Positions 24,278 through 34,000 of a stretch of 41,352 nucleotides of DNA are shown piece after piece. Below the pieces are notes generated by a model. That model did not search any database. It was not told the DNA's origin and was given only the letters and a program-made list of their open reading frames with translations. The DNA comes from Helochares maculicollis (taxonomy: Eukaryota; Arthropoda; Insecta; Coleoptera; Hydrophilidae): NCBI GenBank assembly GCA_033557835.1, contig JAWQRO010000365.1, forward strand, positions 1 to 41,352, written 5' to 3'. Both the position numbers and the translations under genes were made by a program. Position 1 is the first letter of the stretch, and each line of letters begins with the position of its first letter.

Positions 24278-25550
24278 CAGGCTGTTCTAAAGTGAACAAG
24301 ATTTTAATATACCGCCATTTGTGCAGTTTTGATTGGACAAGTCTGTTCAAGAAACTATTTCGTAGCTAAAAGTTTAGTGTCAGTCAAAATAGAGCGTTAC
24401 ATAATAGAGCAACATATTATTAAACAATATTTCAAAAATAATGAAAGCTTGACGACCGCAGTTTTAAAATTTCATACAAAATATGGTTGGAATAGTATTT
24501 TAACTTCGTCAACTGTGAAGAGATTAAATTAAAATATTCAGGGAGACTGGATCCATTGGAGACGCCAAACAGACTGGTCGTTCAAATGTCAATATTGAAG
24601 CAGTGCGTGTGAGTGTCGGTGGCAATCCAGGAATTTTAACTCAGCGTCGTGGACAAGAATTGCAATTTTCAAGAAGCTCTCTATAGCGTAAACTAACTAA
24701 AGACCTGTCTCTCTACGCTTATAAAATTAAATTAACACAACAACTGAAGCCTAATGACAATGCACAGCGAAGTGAATTCGTTGAATGGATTATTAAACAT
24801 GAAACAATGGATACTGATTTTTCCAGCAAAATCATCCTAAGCGATGAAGCACATTTTCACCTTGATGGCTTTGTTAATCACCAAAATTGCCACTTTTGGA
24901 GTTCTGATAACCCACATGAGATTGTCGAAAAACAAATGCATTCACAACGTGTCACTGTTTGGTGTGAATTTTGGGCTGGAGACATAATTGGATCACGCTT
25001 TTTGAAAAATGAGAAGACTGATCAAGCAGTGACTGTTGCTGGTGCTCGATATCGCGACATGTTAAGACAGTAATTTCTGCCGAAATTGGATGATAATGAA
25101 GTGGCCACTATGTGTTTCCAACAAGACGATACCGCATACCATACAGTCCGCGACAGAACTCAATTAATGCATGGGACGTTTCCAGGTCGTGCACTCTCTA
25201 GTTTTGGTAATCGAAATTGTCCCCCTAGATCGTGTGATTTAACATCATTAAATTTTTATCAGTTTGTTTGAAATCGTAGGTCTATGTCAATAAGCCCACA
25301 GCCATTCGTGCAATAAAGGAGGAAATTCAAAGCTTCATCAATTAAATTCAGCCACATATACGCAAAATGGCCATGAAGAATTTCGACAAACGAGTGCGTA
25401 TGTGCATGCAAAGCCGGGGTGGCCATATACCCGATGTGTTATCCTAGAAATAACCCTATTCTATACACTTTGTGAATCAATAAAAAAATAACAATCAAAA
25501 GACTAAACACTGTGTTTTAATTTAATTCAAAATTTGTGTTCATTTGAGGA
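24278..25550 (+). mobile_element. Rosa-type (DD41D) mariner-like element
   Basis: Plus-strand element of about 1.27 kb flanked by TA on both sides (24276-24277 and 25551-25552). The left end reads CAGGCTGTTCTAAAGTGAAC. The right end, on the opposite strand, reads TCCTCAAATGAACACAAATT. The two share the TGAACA core but have drifted, so the terminal repeats are no longer well matched. The transposase spacing (41 residues between Asp 2 and position 3) places it in the DD41D lineage. Confidence 0.8.
24389..25447 (+). pseudogene. Rosa-type transposase pseudogene, third catalytic Asp replaced by Asn
   Basis: About 352 codons from a lost start (ATA at 24389 in the place of ATG, followed by ERYIIEQHIIKQYFKNNESL) to TAG at 25445-25447. 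The first helix-turn-helix reads to KYGWNSILTSSTVKRLN, then a stop and frameshift occur near 24530. Reading continues through KIFRETGS, with another stop near 24685. The core begins SDEAHFHLDGFVNHQNCHFW (Asp 1 at 24843-24845) and then has QRVTVWCEFWAGDIIG. A TAA lies at 25072. Asp 2 is in CFQQDDTAYHT (25125-25127). The third catalytic position, 41 residues on, is Asn (AAT, 25251-25253) in CDLTSLNFYQF, where relatives have a D in LDFFLWG. The tail ends in SRGGH-like sequence in a shifted frame. The stops and the lost acid make it inactive. Confidence 0.9.
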
Positions 25551-25786
25551 TACCTTTCTTTGAAGTGTTTGGCTGTTAGATAGACTAAGTGTATTATAGC
25601 AAAATACTGCGACAGTTAAAACACCACAGCAATCAATACAAGATTATTTTTTGACTTGCAGTATGCCTATTACTGCAATTTCTATAGTTGTTTGTATAAC
25701 AACTACTACTTATACTAGAATTTACTTTTAAAAAGTATGATACATCAGACACATATAAACATTGCATAAGTTAAAATGATATACTA

Positions 25787-25810
25787 CAGGGTTAGGCAGT
25801 CGATGTGTAG
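25787..25810 (+). repeat. Left terminal inverted repeat of maT element
   Basis: Begins CAGGGTTAGGCAGTCGATGT immediately after the TA target at 25785-25786. It is the 3' end relative to the transposase, which is read on the minus strand. Confidence 0.93.
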
Positions 25811-25903
25811 CGTATTCAAAAGGCCATAAATTCTGTTTAAAATGTATTTTTATTTATTTTAAAGTACAGAATGTGTGAAAATAATCAACAATTCAGAATC
25901 AAT

Positions 25904-26931
25904 TTATTTGGTTTCGATATGACCACCTTTTGCTTTGACTATGGCTTTGAGACGGTCAAAAAACGAATTGCAAGCTGCCCTAATATGATTTGCCGGTATT
26001 TTGGCCCACTCACGGACAATGGCTTCCTTCAGCGTCTAGAGGCTGGTGTATTTTTTAACTCGAACATTGCTCTCCAAAATGGCCCATAGAGAATAATCCA
26101 TTGGATTCGCGTCTGGTGAATTCTAGAGCCATTGTATGGTCGAAATGAAGTTTGGAACATTGGTTTTCAGCCATTCTTGGTTTACTCCCGCTTTGTGAGA
26201 CGGTGCCGAATCTTGTTGAAACATCTGCGACCGAAATGTTTGTCTGCCCAAGGCTTCAAAGCAGCCTCCAGAACGTTTTCCCGATAATATGTCACATTTA
26301 CTTCGATGTCAGGCTCAATGAAAACGACTGGGGAGCGCCCATCCGCGGTTACAGCGGCCCAAGCCATTATTTGTGGCGGGTGCTGCTTTCTGGTGACCAA
26401 CCGATGGCTCAAATTCTTGGATGAACGTTCGGTCAAGTAAGTCCTATCGTTTTGAGAGTTTACAAATTGCTCAATTGGGAAATTCTTTTCGTCAGAAAAC
26501 ACGATGTTTGGAAATTGACCGCTTTCGGCCAAGCAAAGCAAATTCTTCGCTCTCTCAAGTCTTACTTGTTGCTGCTTTGGTGTAAGATCATGCGCCTTTT
26601 GGAGCTTGTAAGGCTTAATCTTGAGTTCATTTTTCAATATGCGTCGGATGCTGCGATTGGATATTTTCAGTTCTTTAGCCATTTGATTGGCACTTCGTCG
26701 TGGATTTCGCTCAAGTCGCTTCTTCACTCTCCGAACCATCTCAGATGACGTTGCAGTTTTTTGATAACCACCTCCATGGCGTTTTGCGATGCTACCAGTA
26801 TCATTATAACGAGTTATGGTGCGATAAACAAACATTTTATTCACTTCGAGATGTTTGAGATCACGAACAATCGCTGCTTGTGATTTTCCAGGTAAATATA
26901 AAGCAATCACACTATTACGTTTGAATTCCAT
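25904..26931 (-). pseudogene. MaT-type (DD37D) transposase, one frameshift and two stops
   Basis: This is the best-preserved transposase in the window. It starts at ATG 26931 (MEFKRNSVIALYLPGKSQAA) and is open for about 235 codons. The first helix-turn-helix covers roughly residues 5-45 and the second roughly residues 60-115 (RRSANQMAKELKISNRSIRR). The catalytic core opens with VFSDEKNF (Asp 1). A one- or two-base shift near 26216-26228 occurs just before the second Asp. The next frame reads FQQDSAPSH (Asp 2 at 26212-26210), then SPDANPMDYSLW with Asp 3 exactly 37 residues later, which defines DD37D. That frame has TAG at 26125-26123 and 26038-26036, and ends KAKGGHIETK with TAA at 25906-25904. 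The total of about 342 codons fits a full-length maT transposase. The three catalytic aspartates are intact, but the enzyme cannot be made as read. Confidence 0.93.
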
Positions 26932-27065
26932 CGCATATAACTTTTTTTGCGTTCAATTTTGAAAAATGCTTTTGCACGCTTGTAAAAAATACTCAGAACT
27001 GTCAGATAGCAAATTTATAAAAAGCTGCTGCCATTGTGGCAGCGGCGCAAAAGGTTAAAAATTAG

Positions 27066-27089
27066 TAACACTTCGAGTGCCCAACCCTG
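27066..27089 (-). repeat. Right terminal inverted repeat of maT element
   Basis: On the minus strand it begins CAGGGTTGGGCACTCGAAGT, just inside the TA at 27090-27091. It lies about 135 bp upstream of the transposase start. Confidence 0.93.
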
Positions 27090-27808
27090 TAGATTCTTCA
27101 TAAAGTTTTCGGGCCGAAGAAAAGGACGTTATCACTAGCTGTTTGGCTGTTAGATAGACTAAGAGTATTGCAGCAAAATGCTGCGAGAGTTAAAACATCA
27201 CAGCAATCTATACAAGATTATTTCTTGTCTTGCAGTCTGCCTATTACTGCAATTTCGATAGTTGTTTGTGTAACAACTACTACTTATACTAGAATTTACT
27301 TTTAAAAAGTATGGTAGATCTGACACATATAAACATTGCATAAGTTAAAATGATGTACTAGGTTGTTCATATAGTTTTCGGGTCAAAGAAAAGGACGTTG
27401 TTACTAGTGTCAAGTGTTTGGCTGTTAGATGGACTACGAGTATTGCAGCAAAATATTGCGAAAGTTAAAACACCACAGCAATCTTTACAAGATTATTTCT
27501 TGACTTGCAGTCTGCCTATTACTGCAATTTCGATAGTTGTTTGTAAAACAACTACTACTTATACTAGAATTTACTTTTAAAAAGTTTGATACATCTGACG
27601 CCTACAAACATTGCATAAGTTAACATGATATACTAGGTTGTTCATACAGTTTTCGGGTTGAAGAAAAGGACATTGCTACTAGCCTCAATTTGTTTTGTTA
27701 CGTTGGTACACTCGTCATATGAGAATATGTGAAGTTTCATTTCAATCTATCAACTCATTCTTTATTTACAAGCCATTTAGTATCGACGTGTCACAGCATT
27801 TGTTTACA

Positions 27809-29174
27809 ATGGAAAAAATCAAATATTGTACAGTGAGTGAATTTTTATTTTTGGAAGGTTTAAACACAAAGGAAAGTTATGAACGAATATTGAAAGTGTG
27901 TAAGGGCTCTTCGCTTTCAATAGGTACGGTAGAAAGATGAGTTGCTGAATTTGAAAATGGTCGTACATGCCTTGAAAACGATCCACGTCTAGGACATCCA
28001 AAATTAGCAGCAACACCAAAAATCTTAGAAAAATACAGGATATCGTATGGAAAAATCACCGAGGGACTAAAAGCGGATTAATAGGAGTCCTATAGTTGGC
28101 AGAAGGGTAGAGTTAAGCCAAATTATTCCTTAACAAAAATAGATGTCGCACCTTGAGCAGCCACCCCCTCCCACATGTAAGGGTGCATATTGTTCAAGCC
28201 GGCGACACAGTCGCTTTGTGACCTCAGCCTTGTTGGCAGTCGTTTTGTAGATATCAGCCTTGTTGGCAATGCATTAAATATACTTTTTCACCCTGCAAAG
28301 CGAACTCATAAGAAAGCGTTGGGCTGTAAAGCATAAGGAAACGCAGGCAGCCAGCCACAGTTTGAACCAGCAACCAAAAGGAACATCAAAGAAAACATTG
28401 GTCCTTCCAACAGGAAGCAGACATAAGAAACACATTGCAACAAACATTGGTCCTTCGAGCCAGATTCAACAAATTTAGGTAGTATAAGCAATATTTTGAC
28501 TGAGGGATTGGGTTTCAGAAAGCTGTGTTTGCAATGGGTGCCACATTTGCTAGCAATGGGACAAAAGCACATTCTAATGCGACTTTATCAGCAACATTTA
28601 GATCGTTTTTGAAAAGGTAAATTCGATTTTGTGCATCGTTTAAGCTCTATAGATGTGACTTGGATCTATCACCTTGATCTTTAATCAATCAAGAGACTAA
28701 AGATTGGTGTGAACCTAGTTCTTAGGCTCCTAAGCGAGTTCGTGTTCAGAAATCGGCCAAAAAGGTGTTAGCCGCAGTTTTTAGGTATGCGAAAATTTTT
28801 TTTTTAATAATTACTATAATCTTTTAGACCAGCTGAAGGAAAACATTCGTAAAGAAGACCCGGTTTGCAGAAGAAAATATCCTTTTTCATCAGGACAATG
28901 CACCGTGTCACAAAAACAAATTTGATAATGGCTAAAATCTATGAATTTAAGGTCGAATTTCAGAAGCATTTACTAGATTCGGTAGCGACTTCCATATGTG
29001 TCCAGGCGTAAAAAAATTCATTCGTGGAAAGCATTCTAATCAAAGGATGAGGTCCTAATAGATGCGAAACGTTATTTTGCAACCGTTACAAATTCTCACT
29101 TCGAAGATCGAATTCATAAATTAAAATCTCATTGGAACAAGTGCATCGATGTTCAAGGAGACTATACTGAATAA
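27809..29174 (+). pseudogene. Irritans-type mariner transposase pseudogene
   Basis: The start is the ATG at 27809 (MEKIKYCTVSEFLFLEGLNT), followed by the helix-turn-helix ending SLSIGTVER. The conserved Trp of the next position is a TGA stop (27938-27940). The frame goes on through VAEFENGRTCLENDPRLGHP. Similarity then degrades to about 28155 and is interrupted by inserted DNA. It resumes with KLCLQWVPHLLAMGQKHIRM (near 28520) and SIDVTWIYHL, which holds the first Asp (family motif V-D-E-T-W). Part of the middle is deleted. The second Asp is in LFHQDNAPCHK (28894-28896). The third-Asp block cannot be read clearly. The C-terminus HFEDRIHKLKSHWNKCIDVQ ends GDYTE with TAA at 29172-29174. Many stops and shifts make it an old copy. 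Confidence 0.9.
28157..28512. mobile_element. Insertion inside the irritans element, possible BEL/Pao LTR-element fragment
   Basis: Transposase similarity stops after about 28155 and resumes at about 28515, so some 350 bp are foreign. The block holds two direct copies of TCAGCCTTGTTGGCA (about 28225 and 28256) and two copies of ACATTGGTCCTT (about 28395 and 28445), the second followed by CGAGCC. I associate TTGGTCCTTCGAGCC-type sequence with the leader region of BEL/Pao retrotransposons, from memory. The boundaries are estimated from protein alignment and no target-site duplication is resolved. It could instead be an unrelated repeat. Confidence 0.5.
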
Positions 29175-29241
29175 TAACGTGTATTTCAAATCATAAAATT
29201 GTGTTTTTTTTTATCGAAGCGCTAACTTATTGGACAACCTA

Positions 29242-32200
29242 CTAGATTGCATTTGACAACATTACTAAGAACAAAAATAAATGCGAAAACAAGAATGCAT
29301 TAGTGCATAATACCGCGGAAATAATTTTCTTTGTGAGACAAAGACGAAGACAGAGGCGGCGAGCTTCTTCAATAGGTCGAGTAGTTGCTTGTCGTTAATG
29401 CATCTGACAAGCTAAGACGAAATTACATCGTAATGATATGACTGCGGCAAGTAAGTAATTTTAATATGCGGATAATTTGTCTGTCATTGTTGCTTCTCGG
29501 CAGTGCCAGTGGTGAGGGTGAATGGCAGTGATGGAGGTCTAAGGTCAAGGATACCCGGAAGGGATTTGGGTCCACCTTATCGTGAGTTGAATGTGTATGT
29601 GTATGCGTGAATCCTACATTTCAAATACACTTTTAATGTAAAGTTAATAAACAAATTACCGCTAAGTTTCAAACGAATCGGCGGCACGTATGTGTGTGTG
29701 CAAGACACGGACGGTTTCATTTCATACGGATGGAATAATCAAAGCCTTCCCTAACTTCCTCACGATTCTAATTAAATCTAATTAAGTTTGATTAATACAA
29801 CGCTAACATTTTTGACGGCGTGATTGAAGGATAGCGCATAAGTAACTTTTCTGTTTTACTCCAGTTAATTTAATTAAGCTCTTTTTCAATTAAACATCTA
29901 ACGACGGGGGAGGTGGGACATTGAATCTTACGGCCAACACTGATTGACCGCACATTTTTCTTTAATATAGTCGTGTATTACCTGGCATGCGTACATGCGT
30001 ACATGCATTAAGATTATAAGGCATGTGTTCTGCGATTTTTCAATTTGAAAAGGCACGATGTATCTAACGGTTCTCTAATGCCTATATCTATAATTATTGG
30101 AAAATTATTACAAACTTCCGATACTTAATTAACATTGCATCAATTCACAACATCTGCAATTCTTCTTAAAAATGCGTTCAAAACTTTTCTTTATGCTATG
30201 AATGCAGGCATAGTCTGTAATATAGATTTACTTACACACATCTGTACCCAAGCGGAGCATTCCAACAAAACTATAATTACGAATCAAAAATTTCCTGAAG
30301 TTGTCGAGTGGTGTCTAATTAACATACAAATTACAGAATACAAAAATTCGTAACAACATCCATTCGTTTATTCTTAATTTTAAATTTGAGCTCGAAATTA
30401 AAAATGACGTGAAAACAGGGAGACTGATGTTTTAATTAAAATCCAATCTTACAACATGTGAGTAATTAAGTTTGGGGGAATTTTAATTCTGTCAGTGGCA
30501 AGCCTGCATTGTGATCAAGTCAATGCCCCAACTACAGCTAACCACACGGAAAATTTCATTTATATTATAATTTACATCAAAATGCAATTAAATCGAATAT
30601 GTGCCATGAAAGTATTAATTTCTTCTGGCCTTAGTACATAAGCCCTTATTTAAATTTAGTCGAACTTGAGAGCGATGATATTAATTTTATTCCAATTTCC
30701 TAAAATTATGCATGCATATCGGACAACTGCTTTGAGAATCTCTGTTTTTATTTCTTCAATTTACGAGACTCAAATTTCTACGTCGGAAAAATAACGACTG
30801 CAAACTTTTGTTTATATTTGCGTAATTTAACATGCTTAACTGAACGTCATCTACATTCGAATGGTCTTCTATGATAATGATTTATTGGGTCGCATTTCAA
30901 AAATGTCTACATATGAGGGCAGGGAAAAAGCTGCGCGCATTCCCTATTGAGCAAAATAGCTTAACAATTTTTAAAATAAGACAGGAAAGCATTATGAAAA
31001 TTTTAATTTAAAGTCTGCACCAAATTAGCAAAGGCCATTTCAGCGCTACACTTAAAACAATTAAATAAGCTGTGTTTCCTCTATTAATAAAAGTGTCAAA
31101 ACTTAGGTAATAAGAAATAAAAATAGCAAAGCCCCGGCCAGATTAACGTGCGAATGACCATTAATAAAATTTACTACTTTCATTTTTAACTGCTAAAGTG
31201 TGAACATGTGAATTTAATTCAACCTCTGTTGGTATCCCTGTGTATGCATATCCGTCGCGTCTGCACCTAATTACTATTTATGGCTTCACACCACGATTTT
31301 ATCCAACAATCGTTCTCCTGACAACATAACTAAGTGCCACAATTACAGTACTAAGGATGGCTACAATGGAGTCTATTTCACCCACACACACCACTATAAA
31401 ACAATGACATTCGTAAGTAAGATTTGGTGAAATTAAAATTTATGACCGTGTGACGGCCATATGGCGCTGGCCGCGGGTGGTGACCCAGCCAAAGGGGAAA
31501 TAATGAAATGAGAGACTGATTTGAATAGGGTTGTGTGTGGGATCAGCGCTGCTGGTGACATTCCGCTACGAAACGTCCCCGCTGCATTCATGTAGTTTTA
31601 TAGCAGTAATTTACGCACTTTGAATACGACCTGCTGAAGTTAATATCAATCAGAAACGCCTTCCCAAATTAATACGCATTATTGTTGCCTAAGTTGAATT
31701 CCGTCGGTGCGGGTGCGGTGTTTAGGCTCTTGCAACGACCACACTAAATTCATTTCCTTCCGCCCTCCGCGCTATTGGAAATATTTCGTCCCGTCGAAAT
31801 GTTATGGAAGTTGAGCAATCAATTTCCTTGTAATTAAGTGAAGAAACACAGTAAGTTTACGGGTGCAATTCGGTTACGGGGGCGTGATTTATTTCCGTAT
31901 TATAGGAACAGAGACTTTTATGTATGTTTTCCAAGTTGGTTATTGCATTAACCAGGTCACTTCATTAATTGTGGTGAAACAAATTAATTTGCTTTAGCGG
32001 TTTTCGAAAATATATATTAAGTTGCCAAAATAAGTAATTTATGTTCCCTTTACTTAAGATATTTACGACTTTGGGGCTGCACAACAAACAAAATTACAAG
32101 ACAAAACGACTATCCATTTTTGATATGGGTCACAGCAGCAAGTAACGTTAGTTTGGATACTAAATATGATTTAGCTGACGGTCTACACTTTATTTTTGGA

Positions 32201-32570
32201 CAATATTGTTAACTAATAACTCAGAATACTCAAACTAGTATCTGTCTCTCAACTATAGGCCAGTTGTGGAGCATTTGTGCTGACAGATCTTCGACTGGGT
32301 TAACCTTGGGAAAAATAAAACCTTGATTTTATTTCTTTCTGCTAACTATTTACAAAAAAGGATTGCAGAATATCAGTGAAAAAAAAGTGGCGTTACTCTT
32401 GGTCGTCTAGGGGATCAGCATTGTAAATATACAATAAATTATTTTCCAGTCGATTTTAAAACTGCTGGTGGCCAATGTTCACTTCGGTGAAACAATTTTG
32501 TGGGTTGTGGGAATCGTAGCAATCACCATCGGTTAGACTGGGCAAAGGTCAAAAATAGCTTCATATACAG
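29242..32570. other. Unique non-coding DNA with candidate regulatory blocks
   Basis: No gene or transposon is recognised; the longest frame is 72 codons (30135-30353). Notable sub-blocks are a run of TAAT/ATTA cores at about 29765-29900 (TCTAATTAAATCTAATTAAG and TTAATTTAATTAAGC), a triplicated 8-mer at 29986, and a G+C-richer stretch at about 31440-31800 (GACGGCCATATGGCGCTGG, CGGTGCGGGTGCGGTG). The mix resembles long intergenic or intronic regulatory DNA of flies, but no target gene is in the window. Confidence 0.45.
29986..30009. repeat. Short tandem repeat of CATGCGTA
   Basis: Two perfect copies of CATGCGTA (29986-29993, 29994-30001) followed by a third diverged one, CATGCATT. Replication slippage is the simplest source. 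Confidence 0.85.
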
Positions 32571-32829
32571 CCTGTTTTAAAATTAAGTTAGAAAACTTAA
32601 AGAGGTAGTAGATATAAGAAATAACAAGCGATAGGTTTTTGTTTGCATTTTAGGGCATATTTAGTAACCGAGATATTTATTACATGTACACGTAAAGAGC
32701 CACTGGCGAAATTCTCTATGACGCCGTTTGTGAAAGACAAACAAATTTTATTTCTATATCAAAGAATTTCCTTCTTGTCTACGCTTAATGCAGCTGGACT
32801 CGAAGAGATGAATTAAAAAAAGGAATACA

Positions 32830-34000
32830 AATAAGTTTCCGCCGTTTTTATACAAAATTGAATATAAATATTCATTGTAACAGAACGGTAGTTTAAATTT
32901 ATTCAAAGTACTGTCCATCACTAGCAATCACTTTTTCGCATCTCTCAGGCAGCATTCGGATTCTACATCTGAAGAACTTGTCTTTTGAGGCTATCCACGT
33001 ATCAACCCAACTTTGGTATCTTTATATATTGTGAACCGCTGCTTCGACAAAGCATGTGCCATTGACCGGAACAGATAATAGTCGGATGGCGCTATGTCTG
33101 GTGAATACGGTGGGTGGGGTAACACTTCCCAATCAAGTGTTTTCAAATAGTTTTTCACCGGAACTGCTACATGTGGACGAGCATTATCATGGAGTAGAAT
33201 TATTTTGTCGTGTCTAGAATAGTATTAAAGGCGCTTTTCCTTTAGAGCACGACTCAATGTCATCAATTGAGTTCGGTAAATAGTTCCAGTTATTGTTACG
33301 CTCGGATTAAGCAACTCGTAATATATCACACCCAATTGATCGCACCATATACACAGCATGAGTTTTTTTCCGTGAATATTCGGTTGTGCTGTGGAACTTG
33401 ATGCGTAGCCAGGTTTTCCCCATGATTTTCTTCTTTTTGGGTTGTCGTAATGTTACCATTTCTCAGCATCGGTGACGATTCGATGTAAAAACCTTTTTTG
33501 TTATGCAAGACTAGCAGCATTTTACTCATGCATAATCGGCGTTCAATATCTCTGGGCTTCAATTCGTATAGAACCCAATTTCCGTGTTTATTAATCATTT
33601 CTAATGATGTGAAACTGCTTGCTGAGTGACTACAAATGTGAGAGCAAATTCCTTTTGTGATTAAGACGAATCTTCCGCCAATACTTCTTCCAATTCTGCA
33701 TCTTCGAAAATTTTAGGCCTTCCACTGCGGTCTTTGTCTTCTTCATCAAAATCACCATTTTTAAACTTTTGAAACAACTCACGACACGTTCTCTCTCAAA
33801 GCAACTTCATTATATGCTTTTACGAGCAATGGATGCTCCTCAGCTGCAGATGTTTTTAAATTAAAGAAATGAATTAAAAGTTATCGCAAATGACGTTTAC
33901 TTGGTTGACATCTAGACATACTCAGCTCAAGAAAATTTTACTAGCACGAAGTCACTAATATAGTAAAGTTATGTTATTTTAGAACGAACAGACTATTTTT
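32830..34000 (-). mobile_element. Second mellifera-type mariner, dead
   Basis: Minus-strand element of about 1.2 kb whose transposase occupies 33919-32899. I could not identify matching terminal inverted repeats or TA duplications with confidence, so both borders are estimates allowing for untranslated ends of typical length. Confidence 0.7.
32899..33919 (-). pseudogene. Mariner transposase pseudogene (mellifera-type), first catalytic Asp replaced by Ala
   Basis: About 340 codons from ATG 33919 (MSRCQPSKRHLR, then an immediate TAA) to TAA at 32901-32899. The helix-turn-helix region is degraded. From about 33598 the frame is good: INKHGNWVLYELKPRDIERR. After a frameshift the first catalytic motif reads IVTDAEKW where relatives have VTGDEKW, so the Asp position is Ala (near 33470-33465). 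A stop follows the Trp. Asp 2 (LLHDNARPHVAVPVKNYLKT, 33188-33186) and Asp 3 (PPYSPDIAPSDYYLF, 33083-33081) lie in one frame, exactly 34 residues apart, confirming DD34D. A one-base shift near 33005 precedes the conserved C-terminus IRMLPERCEKVIASDGQYFE. It differs clearly in sequence from the copy at 8951-8050, so the two are separate lineages or old insertions. Confidence 0.92.

Larger units (their letters stand above)
25787..27089 (-). mobile_element. MaT-type (DD37D) Tc1/mariner element, complete ends
   Basis: 1303 bp, with terminal inverted repeats that match at about 20 of 24 positions: CAGGGTTAGGCAGTCGATGT on the left and CAGGGTTGGGCACTCGAAGT on the opposite strand at the right. The flanking TA is duplicated (25785-25786 and 27090-27091). 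The insertion splits unit A of the tandem array: sequence left of 25786 and right of 27091 joins to recreate the unit as seen in the two intact copies. It is therefore younger than the array and probably the youngest insertion in the cluster. Confidence 0.95.
25564..27634 (+). repeat. Tandem array of ~270-275-bp units, interrupted by a transposon
   Basis: Three units begin TGTTTGGCTGTTAGA at 25566, 27140 and 27415, giving a 275-bp period for the last pair. Unit A has the same length once the 1303-bp maT element and its duplicated TA are removed. Shared landmarks are AAACACCACAGCAATC, CTGCCTATTACTGCAATTTC and ACAACTACTACTTATACTAG. Each unit ends in a sequence like GGTTGTTCATATAGTTTTCG, which is also the left terminus of the irritans-type element starting at 27636. 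The array therefore seems to include repeated copies of that terminus and its flank. Confidence 0.88.
27636..29239 (+). mobile_element. Irritans-type mariner, disrupted by an internal insertion
   Basis: 1604 bp between TA dinucleotides (27634-27635 and 29240-29241). The left terminus is GGTTGTTCATACAGTTTTCG; the right terminus on the opposite strand is GGTTGTCCAATAAGTTAGCG. Removing the foreign block at about 28157-28512 leaves roughly 1.25 kb, close to the usual 1.3 kb of a mariner. The left terminus is also repeated in the upstream tandem array. Confidence 0.88.

Noticed and set aside
26452..26748. 98-codon plus-strand frame, and another at 26152-26424
   Set aside because: Shadows of the maT transposase, which is read on the opposite strand with clear family motifs.
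28306..28572. 88-codon minus-strand frame
   Set aside because: Spans the foreign insertion and part of the irritans pseudogene on the opposite strand; no motif.
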